From contig CANFNV010000008.1 in the NCBI GenBank assembly GCA_947448525.1, forward strand, positions 1-64,000: a DNA stretch of 64,000 nt, read 5' to 3'. The stretch's first letter is position 1. Each line of letters starts with the position of its first letter. This DNA is from Flavobacteriaceae bacterium (GTDB lineage Bacteria > Bacteroidota > Bacteroidia > Flavobacteriales > Flavobacteriaceae). A program made the position numbers and the translations under genes. Shown piece after piece: positions 32,850 through 41,595 of this stretch. Below the pieces are notes generated by a model that worked only from the letters and a program-made list of their open reading frames with translations, was not told the origin of the DNA and searched no databases.

Positions 32850-34202
32850 TTACTCTTTGCTTTCTAAAAAATCTTTATACCACCAACCAGAATTTTTAAT
32901 CGTTCGTTCTTGGGTAGAATAATCTATATAAACAAGTCCAAATCGTTGTTTGTAACCTTCAGCCCATTCAAAATTGTCGGTGAGTGACCAAACAAAATAA
33001 CCCGCTACTTTGGAACTTATTTTCGTAGCATTTAAAACTTGTTCCAAATAAGATTTAATAAAATGACTTCGATGGGAATCATCGACAACACCATCAATAA
33101 ATTCATCTGGAAATGAAGCGCCATTCTCTGTAATCATTATTTTTTTGACTCCTTCGTAACTGTCAAATTTGATTATCATTTCGTAAATGGCTTCAGGATA
33201 AACCTCCCAATCCATAGCAGTATAATACACTTTTCGCTTATCCGCTGGGATGATTTTAGCATTCAAATAGGGTGTGAAAATAGAATGGGCAATAACCTCC
33301 CTTGTATAATTTTGAATGCCAATAAAATCAAATGTAACTTTCATTAATTCATCATCCTCTGGCTGTGTATACTTTACTACTTTTTTCAAAAAAGGAAGTG
33401 TATCCATAGGATAACCCAATCCAAGTGTGGGCTCTATAAAAAGTCTATTGAGCAATGCATCTACCCTATTCGCCGCTTCTGTATCTTTTAAAGAAATAGA
33501 ATGAGGGGTGATGTAGGAACACGAGTAAGTAGTCCCAACTTGAGTTTCTGAGTCAATTGCTTTAATAGTGTTGTATCCAATTGCTTGACACAAAATTGCG
33601 TGATGCATCGCTGGAATAAAATTCTTGAATCCTTTTTTTCCAGGTGCGTGGATGCCCAGAAAATAACCTGCTCCCGTAAAAACCATTGGTTCGTTGAGCA
33701 CCATCCAATGGCGAACTTTTCCTTTAAAAGCAGTAGCGCAGACTTGGGTAAATTCTTGAAACCATCCCAGTATTTGCCGATTTGTCCAACCGCCCTTTAA
33801 CTCCAATTCATGCGGTAAATCCCAATGATAAAGGGTAACGAAAGGTTCTATTCCATTTTCAAGACAACAATCAATTATTTTATGATAAAAATCGAGTCCT
33901 ACCTGATTAATTTCTCCTATCCCATGGGGTAAAATTCGCGACCATGATATGGAAAACCTGTAATTAGGAATCCCCATTTGTTTGATTAAAGCGATATCAG
34001 TTTTATAATTTTCATAAAAATTGGAAGCTTCAAAATGAGTATCGTGGTTTAGAATCTTATTTTTTTCTGTTACAAATACATCCCAAATAGACAATCCTTT
34101 TCCATCAACATCATAAGCGCCTTCTGTTTGCGTTGCCGAAGATGCTACTCCCCATAAAAAATGGTCGCCAAAATCTTTACTCGAGATTTTATGATTACTC
34201 AT
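32850..34202 (-). CDS. GH1 family beta-glucosidase
   Basis: 450 residues, no signal peptide, so probably cytoplasmic. Glycoside hydrolase family 1 landmarks: FLWGVASSATQTEGAYDVDGKG at the start, the acid/base Glu171 in VLNEPM, the nucleophile Glu359 in ITENGAS, and the sugar-binding end SLTDNFEWAEGYKQRFGL. It would cleave beta-linked glucosides or related sugars. The start is 2 bp after the stop of the glycosyltransferase gene, and that gene is 2 bp after the metallophosphoesterase, so the three are one operon; a shared glycolipid or glycan pathway is inference. Confidence 0.95.
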   Translation of the reverse strand: MSNHKISSKDFGDHFLWGVASSATQTEGAYDVDGKGLSIWDVFVTEKNKILNHDTHFEASNFYENYKTDIALIKQMGIPNYRFSISWSRILPHGIGEINQVGLDFYHKIIDCCLENGIEPFVTLYHWDLPHELELKGGWTNRQILGWFQEFTQVCATAFKGKVRHWMVLNEPMVFTGAGYFLGIHAPGKKGFKNFIPAMHHAILCQAIGYNTIKAIDSETQVGTTYSCSYITPHSISLKDTEAANRVDALLNRLFIEPTLGLGYPMDTLPFLKKVVKYTQPEDDELMKVTFDFIGIQNYTREVIAHSIFTPYLNAKIIPADKRKVYYTAMDWEVYPEAIYEMIIKFDSYEGVKKIMITENGASFPDEFIDGVVDDSHRSHFIKSYLEQVLNATKISSKVAGYFVWSLTDNFEWAEGYKQRFGLVYIDYSTQERTIKNSGWWYKDFLESKE

Positions 34203-34204
34203 AT

Positions 34205-35245
34205 TTATTGGAATAAATTATAATTGTCAGATTCAAAACTGGTATTCATTTTTTTATTTCCAGCATGATTTTCAATAATCGTAGTTATAATTTCTTCCGT
34301 ATTATCTGGATAATCGACTTCAACAATAGCATCATCAGCAAGCCATTTTTTTATTTTAGGAATATTATCTATACTTAATTTTTTAATGACTGGAACACCC
34401 ATTTCTTTTAGCATTGCTGCATTGCATGCTTGTTCGTATTGTTTTTTCATTGGAATTACCATTAATTTTTTCTTGAGATACAAGGCCTCACTAACGGTTC
34501 CAAAGCCTGCATTACATAACACTCCTTTGGATGAAGCTATACTTTTTAGAAATAATTCACTTTCAATTGGATAGACCGTTATGTTTTTTATTTTTTTTCC
34601 TTTATTATAGTGTTTGGAAAAAACTTGCCAATTTTCAGTAAATAATAACCTTAAATGCTTAATGATTTGTTCGTCATCATAAGAAGGAAGATAGACCGTA
34701 TAATGACCTTCATGGGTTGGCGTTACTTCTCGCACCTGTTTTCTGATGATTGGGGTATAAACTGTTCCATCTAAACGTTTGAAATGGAATCCATAATTGT
34801 ACGTAGTTGGTGCATAATTCTGTAAAACCAATTTACCAATTACGTCCTGTTTTTGGGGCTTTGGTGCCAACGGATGAAGCGTGGCAACCTGATTACTCAA
34901 CCCAATACATTCTTTCTTAGCTTTAATGGCTGCCCAACAAGAAATTGGCTCAAAATCACTAATGATTAAATCATACGGTTTTAAATCAAGTTTTTTTATT
35001 TCTTTTAGCAGTTTAATCGAATTCAATTTAACGAAGGTTTTCCAAAAATCGACGCCCCCTTTTTTTCCAAAAATAAAAGACAATCCTTTAAATCTATATT
35101 TTACTTCAAACGGCAACTCGATATCCGATTGGATGCCACTAACCAAAATATCTACTTCCCCTTTTTGTTGTAAGTAAGGTATAATTTCTATTGCTCTTGT
35201 GATGTGACCATTTCCTGTACCTTGAACGGCATATAATATTTTCAT
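34205..35245 (-). CDS. Glycosyltransferase, MurG/MJ1255-like GT-B fold
   Basis: 346 residues, no signal peptide. The start MKILYAVQGTGNGHITRAIEI is a typical GT-B N-terminus (G-x-G-N-G-H), and the C-terminal half has the nucleotide-sugar binding pattern GVLCNAGFGTVSEALYLKKKLMVIP with a Gly-rich loop and the acidic ridge, followed by EQACNAAMLKEMGVPVI. This is the pattern of the MJ1255/VC2487 group, related to MurG and diacylglycerol glucosyltransferases. Donor and acceptor are unknown; a lipid or cell-wall acceptor is inferred from the neighbours. Central gene of a three-gene operon. Confidence 0.85.
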   Translation of the reverse strand: MKILYAVQGTGNGHITRAIEIIPYLQQKGEVDILVSGIQSDIELPFEVKYRFKGLSFIFGKKGGVDFWKTFVKLNSIKLLKEIKKLDLKPYDLIISDFEPISCWAAIKAKKECIGLSNQVATLHPLAPKPQKQDVIGKLVLQNYAPTTYNYGFHFKRLDGTVYTPIIRKQVREVTPTHEGHYTVYLPSYDDEQIIKHLRLLFTENWQVFSKHYNKGKKIKNITVYPIESELFLKSIASSKGVLCNAGFGTVSEALYLKKKLMVIPMKKQYEQACNAAMLKEMGVPVIKKLSIDNIPKIKKWLADDAIVEVDYPDNTEEIITTIIENHAGNKKMNTSFESDNYNLFQ

Positions 35246-35247
35246 TA

Positions 35248-36126
35248 TTAAAATTTGATAGGAGTAACTAGTTCATTTGTTTGCAAAAAACCACCTAACA
35301 TCTGATGGAAAATTTCTTCGTTTTCCATTAATACCAAATCATCTTCATTATCGTTCATTTCTTTTTTAACAAATTCCTCAGCATTGTATTTATAAAGTGA
35401 CCACTGTTTATTATGGTATTCTAATGCGGTCAAATTCTCAATCCAATCGCCCGAGTTTAGATATTCTACTTGTCCGGTTTCTGTTTTTATGGTTTTCATT
35501 TCTGGATGATGAATGTGGCCGCACACCACAAAGTCATATCCGTTTGAAATAGCAATATCGGCGGCGGTTTTTTCAAAATCATTAATGAATTTAACGGCTT
35601 TTTTTACACTGTTTTTAATATTTTTGGATAAAGATATTTTCTCTTTTCCCATTTTAACTGAAATCCAGTTGCAAAAAGCATTGATAAGAATAAGTAAATC
35701 ATAACCATGAGAACCCAGCTTAGTCAACCATTTGGAATGTTGCATCGTTACATCAAAAACATCTCCATGAAAAATCCATGTTTTTTTGCCGTCTAAGTCC
35801 AACACCAATTTATTTTCTATGCTTAGTTTTCCCATTTTAAAACCCGCAAACTTCCGGAGCATTTCGTCGTGATTTCCCGTAATATAATATACTTTAGTAC
35901 CTTTACTAACCCAATTGATGATTTTGTGAACCACCTGCATGTGCGATTTTGGCCAGTATCTTTTACTGAATTGCCACATATCAATAATATCTCCATTCAA
36001 CACCACCATCTTGGGTTTGATGCTGCTCATGTAGTTCAAAAGTTCTTTACTCTGACAACCATACGTTCCTAAATGAATGTCTGAAATGACAACTAAATCG
36101 ACATTTCTTTTTTTAATTTTTGCCAT
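35248..36126 (-). CDS. LpxH-like metallophosphoesterase
   Basis: 292 residues from the ATG at 36126; two further in-frame codons begin with TTG and are less likely. The calcineurin-like motifs are complete: DLVVISDIHLGTYG, VVLNGDIIDMW, ITGNHDEML, the His-containing WIFHGDVFDVT and the closing CGHIHHPEM. This matches the UDP-2,3-diacylglucosamine diphosphatase (LpxH) type, which removes UMP in lipid A synthesis, although an additional C-terminal segment of about 45 acidic residues is present. First gene of the trio with the glycosyltransferase and GH1 enzyme. Confidence 0.85.
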   Translation of the reverse strand: MAKIKKRNVDLVVISDIHLGTYGCQSKELLNYMSSIKPKMVVLNGDIIDMWQFSKRYWPKSHMQVVHKIINWVSKGTKVYYITGNHDEMLRKFAGFKMGKLSIENKLVLDLDGKKTWIFHGDVFDVTMQHSKWLTKLGSHGYDLLILINAFCNWISVKMGKEKISLSKNIKNSVKKAVKFINDFEKTAADIAISNGYDFVVCGHIHHPEMKTIKTETGQVEYLNSGDWIENLTALEYHNKQWSLYKYNAEEFVKKEMNDNEDDLVLMENEEIFHQMLGGFLQTNELVTPIKF

Positions 36127-36173
36127 AAACAAATGAATTAAAAGCTATTAATAAAAATAAATTTGAAAATGTG

Positions 36174-36335
36174 TTGAAAATAATAACGCTAATTGTGGGG
36201 GTGGTGAAATCACAACAAAACGAAGAGGTAATTTTTTGTAAATCGGAAGAAAAGGATAAACTATTTTTCAACGGTATCTTTTTGACATATCAAAAATATT
36301 TTATCTGTGTTGCTTTTGGATTACCTTATCATTAA
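36174..36335 (+). CDS. Possible small protein (53 residues)
   Basis: In the 370-bp gap between the metallophosphoesterase and the LamG gene there is an uninterrupted reading frame from 36129 to the stop at 36335. Possible starts are GTG 36171, TTG 36174 and GTG 36204. An exact -7 box TAAATTTG lies at 36158-36165. The product would be hydrophobic at the start (KIITLIVGVV), then polar with KSEEKDK, and aromatic at the end. There is no recognised family and no ATG start, so this may be chance in AT-rich DNA. The remainder of the gap (36336-36434) holds nothing I can interpret. Confidence 0.25.
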   Translation: MKIITLIVGVVKSQQNEEVIFCKSEEKDKLFFNGIFLTYQKYFICVAFGLPYH

Positions 36336-36434
36336 ATTTAGGTTAAATAAACTCCTTTGGAATAAAATTTTATAGTTTTGGTAAGATTAACTAAATTATA
36401 AACGTTTAGAATTCTTTATTTGAAAAGGAAAGGC

Positions 36435-36476
36435 ATAAAAAAGTCCTACTAAACCAGTGTTGATTTAGTAGGACTT
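36435..36476 (-). terminator. Terminator of the LamG/T9SS gene
   Basis: 13-bp perfect stem AAGTCCTACTAAA / TTTAGTAGGACTT with a 10-nt loop, followed on the minus strand by TTTT. It is just downstream of the stop at 36498. Confidence 0.9.
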
Positions 36477-36497
36477 GGTAATTAATAAACTACAATT

Positions 36498-37517
36498 TTA
36501 TTGTAAAATAATTTTCTTGGTATTGACAAGTATCCCTTGCGCATTATAAATTTTTACAAAATATACCCCTTGACCACTCCAAGTGTTAAGCGGAACCACA
36601 TATTGTTGCGTGTTCATAGGTTGATTAAATACTTCTTGACCCAATGTGTTGGTGATTACAATGTTCCAACCGCTAACATTAGCAAGAGTACCACAATCTA
36701 TAGTGATATGGTCATTAGCAGGATTTGGATAGATTGTTACGGTGTTAGCATACGTTGGCGGATTAAAACTTAATAAGCCGGTATTGATAACTAACGATTG
36801 GCAAGTAGAATCAGCATAATACAAATTGGTAATTTCTTGTTGGGTTAAGGCGCGATTCCAAATGCCGATGTCGTCTAGTAAACCATTCATTGTATTGTAT
36901 GAAGGATGATTCATTCTACCAAAATTTACATTTGATGCTAATCGTGGTAATCCACTAAAAATAAAATTACTAACTAAAACACCATTTATATAAAGCTTAG
37001 CATCATTTGATTTAACAGAAAAACTAACATTAATCCAATTATTAACCCAATTATTATAATAGTATGATGTTGATTGATAAATTCCAGTTGAATTAATTGT
37101 CTCAACCATTAAATAATCATTTCCAACAACATCCCAATTAAAATTTAATGACCCAATTGAAGAAGAATAAAACTCCATTAAACGTGGTTGAGTTTGACAT
37201 CCTGTTGAGGTTTTATTTACCCAAAAAGAAACGGTATATTCATTTGTAAGATCAATTGTATTTGTATTAATATTTGCCGAAATATTAGTTTGACAGTTTA
37301 TTCCTGAAAAATAATATGCATTACTAGTGTTTCCAAAACGGTCTGTATTCAAAGTAGCTCCGTTAACAGTTCCATTATTTCCATTACCACTAACATCGTT
37401 AGCATTACTACTAAAAGGATAATATGCCAATAATCCATTAGTTGGTAAATAGCTCGGTACCTGCGAATAGAAAGAATTCAAACAAAGTAAAAAATAAAAG
37501 AGATAGAGTTTTTTCAT
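36498..37517 (-). CDS. LamG-domain secreted protein with T9SS sorting domain
   Basis: 339 residues. Signal peptide to about residue 18 (NSFYSQ). Residues 25-240 form a laminin-G/concanavalin A-like jelly-roll: GLLAYYPFSSNANDVSGNGNNGTVNGAT at the start, YTVSFWVN, the VSFSVKSNDAKLYINGVLV strand pair and GLLDDIGIWNRALTQQEI at the end, a very typical LamG_3 pattern. The last 80 residues are a type A sorting domain (TIYPNPANDHITI ... GVYFVKIYNAQG). It is probably a surface or secreted glycan-binding or adhesin protein. Single gene with terminator at 36435 and a -7 box at 37540-37547. Confidence 0.9.
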   Translation of the reverse strand: MKKLYLFYFLLCLNSFYSQVPSYLPTNGLLAYYPFSSNANDVSGNGNNGTVNGATLNTDRFGNTSNAYYFSGINCQTNISANINTNTIDLTNEYTVSFWVNKTSTGCQTQPRLMEFYSSSIGSLNFNWDVVGNDYLMVETINSTGIYQSTSYYYNNWVNNWINVSFSVKSNDAKLYINGVLVSNFIFSGLPRLASNVNFGRMNHPSYNTMNGLLDDIGIWNRALTQQEITNLYYADSTCQSLVINTGLLSFNPPTYANTVTIYPNPANDHITIDCGTLANVSGWNIVITNTLGQEVFNQPMNTQQYVVPLNTWSGQGVYFVKIYNAQGILVNTKKIILQ

Positions 37518-37539
37518 AATTTTATGATTTAAGATTTTT

Positions 37540-37547
37540 CAAATTTA
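37540..37547 (-). promoter_or_regulatory. -7 box of the LamG/T9SS gene
   Basis: Minus-strand TAAATTTG, exact TAnnTTTG match, about 23 bases before the ATG at 37517. No -33 element seen. Confidence 0.45.
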
Positions 37548-37696
37548 ATGTCAAACAAAAATTTGTTCTGAAAATTCATTCCTAGAAATATATTCTAGTA
37601 TTATTTTAAATTATAATTCTGAATTTCATTCGATTATTTAAAATAAAAAAATGTCTCAAAAGAGGCATTTAATTAGAATATTCTATGTTATATAAA

Positions 37697-39061
37697 TTAT
37701 TTCAAAGTAAAATACAACGGATTTAATCTAATTTCTTTTATACGTTTGTCGATTTCGTTCTTTTGTATTAATATCAATGGACTTTCATTTTGTGTAACAA
37801 TTGCATTTAGTTTAACTAATAACGAAGAGAGAACCAAATCTCTTTTTTTAATTACATTGTTAACATTATCGGGACTTTCTTTTTCAAAAAAACTATTGAG
37901 TTGGTTGAGTTGGATAAACGTTGTATTGTTTTGAAATAAGAAAACCACTATTTTTTCTTCTAAAGAATCTAAATTGTTGATGATTTTGGATTTATAATAC
38001 AATTTGTTTTGATTTTGGTTAAATATAAAACACTTCCCTTTTTTATTATTTAACCATTTGTATATTCCAAAAACTAGTAAAAGAGTTAAAACTAGTAATA
38101 GTATTGGAATTACATAGTCCTGCCAAGGAGAATAATACAATTTTTCGATTTTAATTGGATGTTTCAAAAACTGGGTTAATGGTAAAGATTCTAATTCTAT
38201 TTTATTAATACCCGATAAATATTGTACATAAATTAAAGAATTAGAAATAGAATCAAAATATAGTCCTGCAGGCTTACTAATAATATTTTTATTATAAAAA
38301 TAAGAAGCGGTGTTGCTACTATAGTCAATTGATACTATGTTTTCCCCATTTACTAAATATAATTTTTTGTTAGCTTGAAATGTAAAAAAATTGTCTTTTG
38401 ATTTAGTAATAAAGTCAGCAATTTTATTATTGTAAACTCCTAAATTTTGCCATTCCAAATTAGAGTAATTTAGGTACCAAATATTATGGTCTTTTTCGAA
38501 AGATGTTGTTAATTCTGTTTTCCAACCACCAAAGATAAAAACGCCTTTTTCATTATAATAGGTTAATGGGCCACTTCTTTCAATAGGCTTTTCCTCTTCA
38601 TTATAATATAATCTAAACCATTCCTTTGTTTTTATATCAAAACTTGTAATAATATTTTTTGAAGTAAATAATCCATAGCCTCCAAATAAACAAATTTGAT
38701 TTTTATAAACAAAAGGAGAAGCGCCGTATTGGTTTTTTTGTAAAAAAGAATTGTCAATTCGCACTATAGAATCGTTTCGATATTCTAAAACCGGACCGCA
38801 TCCCACATGAACTAAATAAGTATGGTTTTTTATATTGAAATGATAAGTATAGTTTTTTAAAACATCTGGATATTCGGTATGTTTTAGTTTAGTTGGGTTT
38901 TTCAGTTCGCCTTTATACACCAAAGAATCATTTACAATCGTAATAGGTTTTCCCGTTTTGGCATCTTGAAAAAAACAAATATTATCTGTTAAAGGTATAG
39001 ATTGTGCCGATAATAGCGAAGCAGTGAGTAAAGCCCATAAACAGAAAAACTTTTGTAGCAT
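37697..39061 (-). CDS. Kelch-repeat membrane protein with cytoplasmic winged-helix-like tail
   Basis: 454 residues from the ATG at 39061; the -7 box at 39077-39084 lies right upstream. Signal peptide to about residue 20 (SLLSAQS). Residues 25-300 show Kelch-type beta-propeller repeats, for example YKNQICLFGGYGLFTS, FIFGGWKTELT and HNIWYLNYSNLEWQNLG. A single membrane helix (IPILLLVLTLLLVFGIYKW) follows near 315-335. The last 115 residues are cytoplasmic and look like an OmpR-type winged helix: SLEEKIVVFLFQNNTTFIQL as the first helices, then VIKKRDLVLSSLLVKLNAIV as a recognition-helix-like segment. This suggests a periplasmic sensor that acts on DNA directly. The wHTH call is by pattern only. 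Confidence 0.7.
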   Translation of the reverse strand: MLQKFFCLWALLTASLLSAQSIPLTDNICFFQDAKTGKPITIVNDSLVYKGELKNPTKLKHTEYPDVLKNYTYHFNIKNHTYLVHVGCGPVLEYRNDSIVRIDNSFLQKNQYGASPFVYKNQICLFGGYGLFTSKNIITSFDIKTKEWFRLYYNEEEKPIERSGPLTYYNEKGVFIFGGWKTELTTSFEKDHNIWYLNYSNLEWQNLGVYNNKIADFITKSKDNFFTFQANKKLYLVNGENIVSIDYSSNTASYFYNKNIISKPAGLYFDSISNSLIYVQYLSGINKIELESLPLTQFLKHPIKIEKLYYSPWQDYVIPILLLVLTLLLVFGIYKWLNNKKGKCFIFNQNQNKLYYKSKIINNLDSLEEKIVVFLFQNNTTFIQLNQLNSFFEKESPDNVNNVIKKRDLVLSSLLVKLNAIVTQNESPLILIQKNEIDKRIKEIRLNPLYFTLK

Positions 39062-39076
39062 GTGAACATTTTTACA

Positions 39077-39084
39077 CAAATGTA
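39077..39084 (-). promoter_or_regulatory. -7 box of the Kelch membrane protein gene
   Basis: Minus-strand TACATTTG, exact TAnnTTTG. It lies 16 bases before the ATG at 39061 and overlaps the alternative upstream start, which argues for the shorter form. No -33 element. Confidence 0.45.
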
Positions 39085-39157
39085 GTAGTATTACCAGTTT
39101 TTAATTTAAAAAATAATAGAATATGTATCTGGTAGTATTATTTTTTTAAATGTATTT

Positions 39158-40669
39158 CTAGTGCATATTCTTCAACTGCTCTAAATAATCCCGTTGGTTA
39201 GATAATCTCGGAATCTTGTGTTGCCCTCCCAATTTGTCGTTTGCTGCTAACCAATCGTAAAATAAATTCTCGCGCGCTACATTAATTTTAAGTCGATTTA
39301 ATGTCATGTTATTGTAGCGTTTTGCCTCATAATCGGAGTTGACGGTTTGCAGCATTTCGTCTAGAATTTTTGCAAATAATGTAATGTCTTCCGGGGCTTT
39401 TTTAAATTCAATCATCCATTCGTGAGCGCCTTTTTCTTTGCCTTTCATGAAAATTGGTGCCACCGTATAATCTTTTACATCACAATTCAATTGCGAACAA
39501 GTTTTGGCAATGGCTTGATCGGTATTTTCTACCATTAACTCTTCTCCAAAAACATTGATGTGGTGTTTGGTTCTTCCAGAAACACGAATTCTATAAGGAT
39601 TTAAGGACGTAAACCGAACAGTATCGCCAATTAAATACCGCCACAAACCGGAATTGGTTGTAATTACCACCGCATAGTTTTTTAATAATTCTACTTCCGA
39701 TAACGGAATTACTCTCTGATTGTCGGTTCCAAAAGTATCCATCGGAATAAATTCGTAAAAAATACCATAATCCAACATCAACAATAAATCATTGGAATAA
39801 TTCAAATCTTGAATAGCAAAAAAACCTTCAGATGCATTGTAAATCTCATAGTATTTGAAATCGGTATTGGGAATTATCTTTTGGTATTGTTCTCGATAGG
39901 GTTCAAAGTTGACTCCGCCATGAAAATAGACTTCAAGATTGGGCCACAATTCCATTAAATGCAAATTTCCCGTTTCAGATAAAATGCGATTCAGTAAAAC
40001 CAGCATCCACGAAGGAACTCCTGCAAAACTAGTTACATTTTCGCTTTTGGTTTCGTTGATAATCGCGGTAAGTTTGCTTTCCCATTCGCTCATTAGCGAA
40101 ACTTTATTGCTTGGGGTGCTGCTAAATTCGGCCCACATCGGCATATTTTCAATTAAGATAGCTGACAAATCGCCAAATGAAGTATTGTTGTTTTCGTAAA
40201 TTTGAGAACTGCCCCCCAATCGCAAACTTTTACCTAAAAATAGTTCCGAGTTTTCATTGTTGTTCAAATACATGCACAACAAATCTTTACTGCCTTTATA
40301 ATGACAACCTTCGAGCGCACTTTCGCTCACCGGAATGAATTTGCTTTTGGCATTGGTCGTTCCGCTCGATTTGGCAAACCATTTAATAGGTTCATTCCAA
40401 AAAACATTCTGTTCCCCTTGGCGGGTGCGTTCGATTAATGGTTCTAATTCTTCGTAAGTGGCAACCGGAACTCTTTCACAAAATGTTTTATAACTTTTAA
40501 TGGATTCAAAATCATAGTGTCTCCCAAATTTCGTTTCTTCGGCCTGACGAATTAAGTGAAGAAGCAATTCTTCTTGTACTTCATTAGGGTATTTCAAAAA
40601 CAACTCAATCTGATGAATGCGTTGCTTCAAAACCCAAGAGGCGATTGAATTGATTATTGGAAAAGGCAT
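39158..40669 (-). CDS. GH3-family acyl-acid-amido synthetase-like protein
   Basis: 503 residues, no signal peptide. It belongs to the family named after plant GH3 (auxin-responsive) enzymes, a branch of the adenylate-forming superfamily that activates a carboxylate with ATP and joins it to an amino acid. Visible hallmarks: the phosphate-binding loop AKSSGTTNAKSKFIPVS, the middle motif YYEIYNASEGFFAIQD, and the hinge segment YRIRVSGRTKHHINVFGEELM. Bacterial members are common in Bacteroidota but their substrates are mostly unknown. The leader holds four 7-bp repeats (40676-40703) between the -7 box and ATG. Confidence 0.88.
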   Translation of the reverse strand: MPFPIINSIASWVLKQRIHQIELFLKYPNEVQEELLLHLIRQAEETKFGRHYDFESIKSYKTFCERVPVATYEELEPLIERTRQGEQNVFWNEPIKWFAKSSGTTNAKSKFIPVSESALEGCHYKGSKDLLCMYLNNNENSELFLGKSLRLGGSSQIYENNNTSFGDLSAILIENMPMWAEFSSTPSNKVSLMSEWESKLTAIINETKSENVTSFAGVPSWMLVLLNRILSETGNLHLMELWPNLEVYFHGGVNFEPYREQYQKIIPNTDFKYYEIYNASEGFFAIQDLNYSNDLLLMLDYGIFYEFIPMDTFGTDNQRVIPLSEVELLKNYAVVITTNSGLWRYLIGDTVRFTSLNPYRIRVSGRTKHHINVFGEELMVENTDQAIAKTCSQLNCDVKDYTVAPIFMKGKEKGAHEWMIEFKKAPEDITLFAKILDEMLQTVNSDYEAKRYNNMTLNRLKINVARENLFYDWLAANDKLGGQHKIPRLSNQRDYLEQLKNMH

Positions 40670-40675
40670 TTTTTA

Positions 40676-40703
40676 GAATTACGAATTATGAATTACGAAT
40701 TAT
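40676..40703. repeat. Four tandem 7-bp repeats (GAATTAY) before the GH3-family gene
   Basis: GAATTAC and GAATTAT alternate twice, giving four 7-bp units or two exact 14-bp units. They end 6 bases before the start codon at 40669 and lie downstream of the -7 box at 40719-40726, that is, in the predicted 5' leader. Confidence 0.92.
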
Positions 40704-40718
40704 GATTTATAACTTTAC

Positions 40719-40726
40719 CAAAAATA
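40719..40726 (-). promoter_or_regulatory. -7 box of the GH3-family gene
   Basis: Minus-strand TATTTTTG, exact TAnnTTTG. It places the transcript start near 40711, so the 7-bp repeats are in the leader. No -33 element recognised. Confidence 0.4.
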
Positions 40727-40772
40727 ACAAATTTTGTGGAACTTGAAACTTTAACCCTGAAACTTTAAAACA

Positions 40773-41567
40773 ATGATATACGAAGGGGTCTTAACCAAAA
40801 TGCAAACGGAATATTCGAATCCAATTCATTATTATTTGGTTTTTGAAAATAGTTTTCTGAATTTGAATCAATTGTTAGATAAACATTTGGAGATAAACTT
40901 TGTGGGGTATCAGTGTTTGAATTGTGGAAAAAAGAAGAAAATCTTCCGACAAGGATTTTGTTATGATTGTTTTATGAATAGTCCTTCGGCAGGCGATTGG
41001 ATCATGAAACCCGAATTGAGCACTGCGCATTTAAACATTGAAGATCGAGATTTGGAATACGAACGGAAAGTACAATTGCAACCACATATCGTGTATTTGG
41101 CTTTATCAAGTGAGGTAAAAGTGGGTGTAACTCGAAAAACGCAAGTCCCAACACGTTGGATTGACCAAGGAGCCGTGCAAGCGATTCCAATTGTTGAAGT
41201 TCCCAATCGTTATTTGGCAGGAATTACCGAGGTGGCACTAAAAAATCATTATGCCGATAAAACCAATTGGCAAAAAATGCTGAAAAATGAAGTGCCTGCA
41301 GCCGATTTAATAAAAGAACGGAGGAGTTTGCGGTATTTAATTCCGAAAGAGGTTCAAGAGTATTTTCATCCCGAAAAAGAAGATTTGTATGAGTTGCATT
41401 TTCCAGTTATGGAATATCCTAAAAAAGTTACAAGCTTGAATTTGGATAAATCGCACCATTTTTCAGGGAAATTATTGGGAATAAAAGGGCAATATTTAAT
41501 CTTTCAAGATGGTACTGTTTTTAATGTTCGCACTTTTGAAGGATATGTGGTCACAATAAATTTGTAA
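40773..41567 (+). CDS. DUF2797 zinc-ribbon protein
   Basis: 264 residues, no signal peptide. The N-terminal part has a zinc-ribbon pattern, QCLNCGKKKKIFRQGFCYDCF, with four Cys as CxxC pairs near residues 50-70. The central conserved segment HIVYLALSSEVKVGVTRKTQVPTRWIDQGA resembles the GIY-YIG-like core reported for DUF2797 members (Y-L-A ... V-G-V-T-R ... R-W). The function is unknown; a nucleic-acid role is a reasonable guess from the zinc ribbon. It is divergent from the GH3-family gene. The bases before the ATG contain an imperfect repeat of GAAACTTT. Confidence 0.8.
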   Translation: MIYEGVLTKMQTEYSNPIHYYLVFENSFLNLNQLLDKHLEINFVGYQCLNCGKKKKIFRQGFCYDCFMNSPSAGDWIMKPELSTAHLNIEDRDLEYERKVQLQPHIVYLALSSEVKVGVTRKTQVPTRWIDQGAVQAIPIVEVPNRYLAGITEVALKNHYADKTNWQKMLKNEVPAADLIKERRSLRYLIPKEVQEYFHPEKEDLYELHFPVMEYPKKVTSLNLDKSHHFSGKLLGIKGQYLIFQDGTVFNVRTFEGYVVTINL

Positions 41568-41595
41568 GTTTAGGCTTTGAATAACTATACCGATA

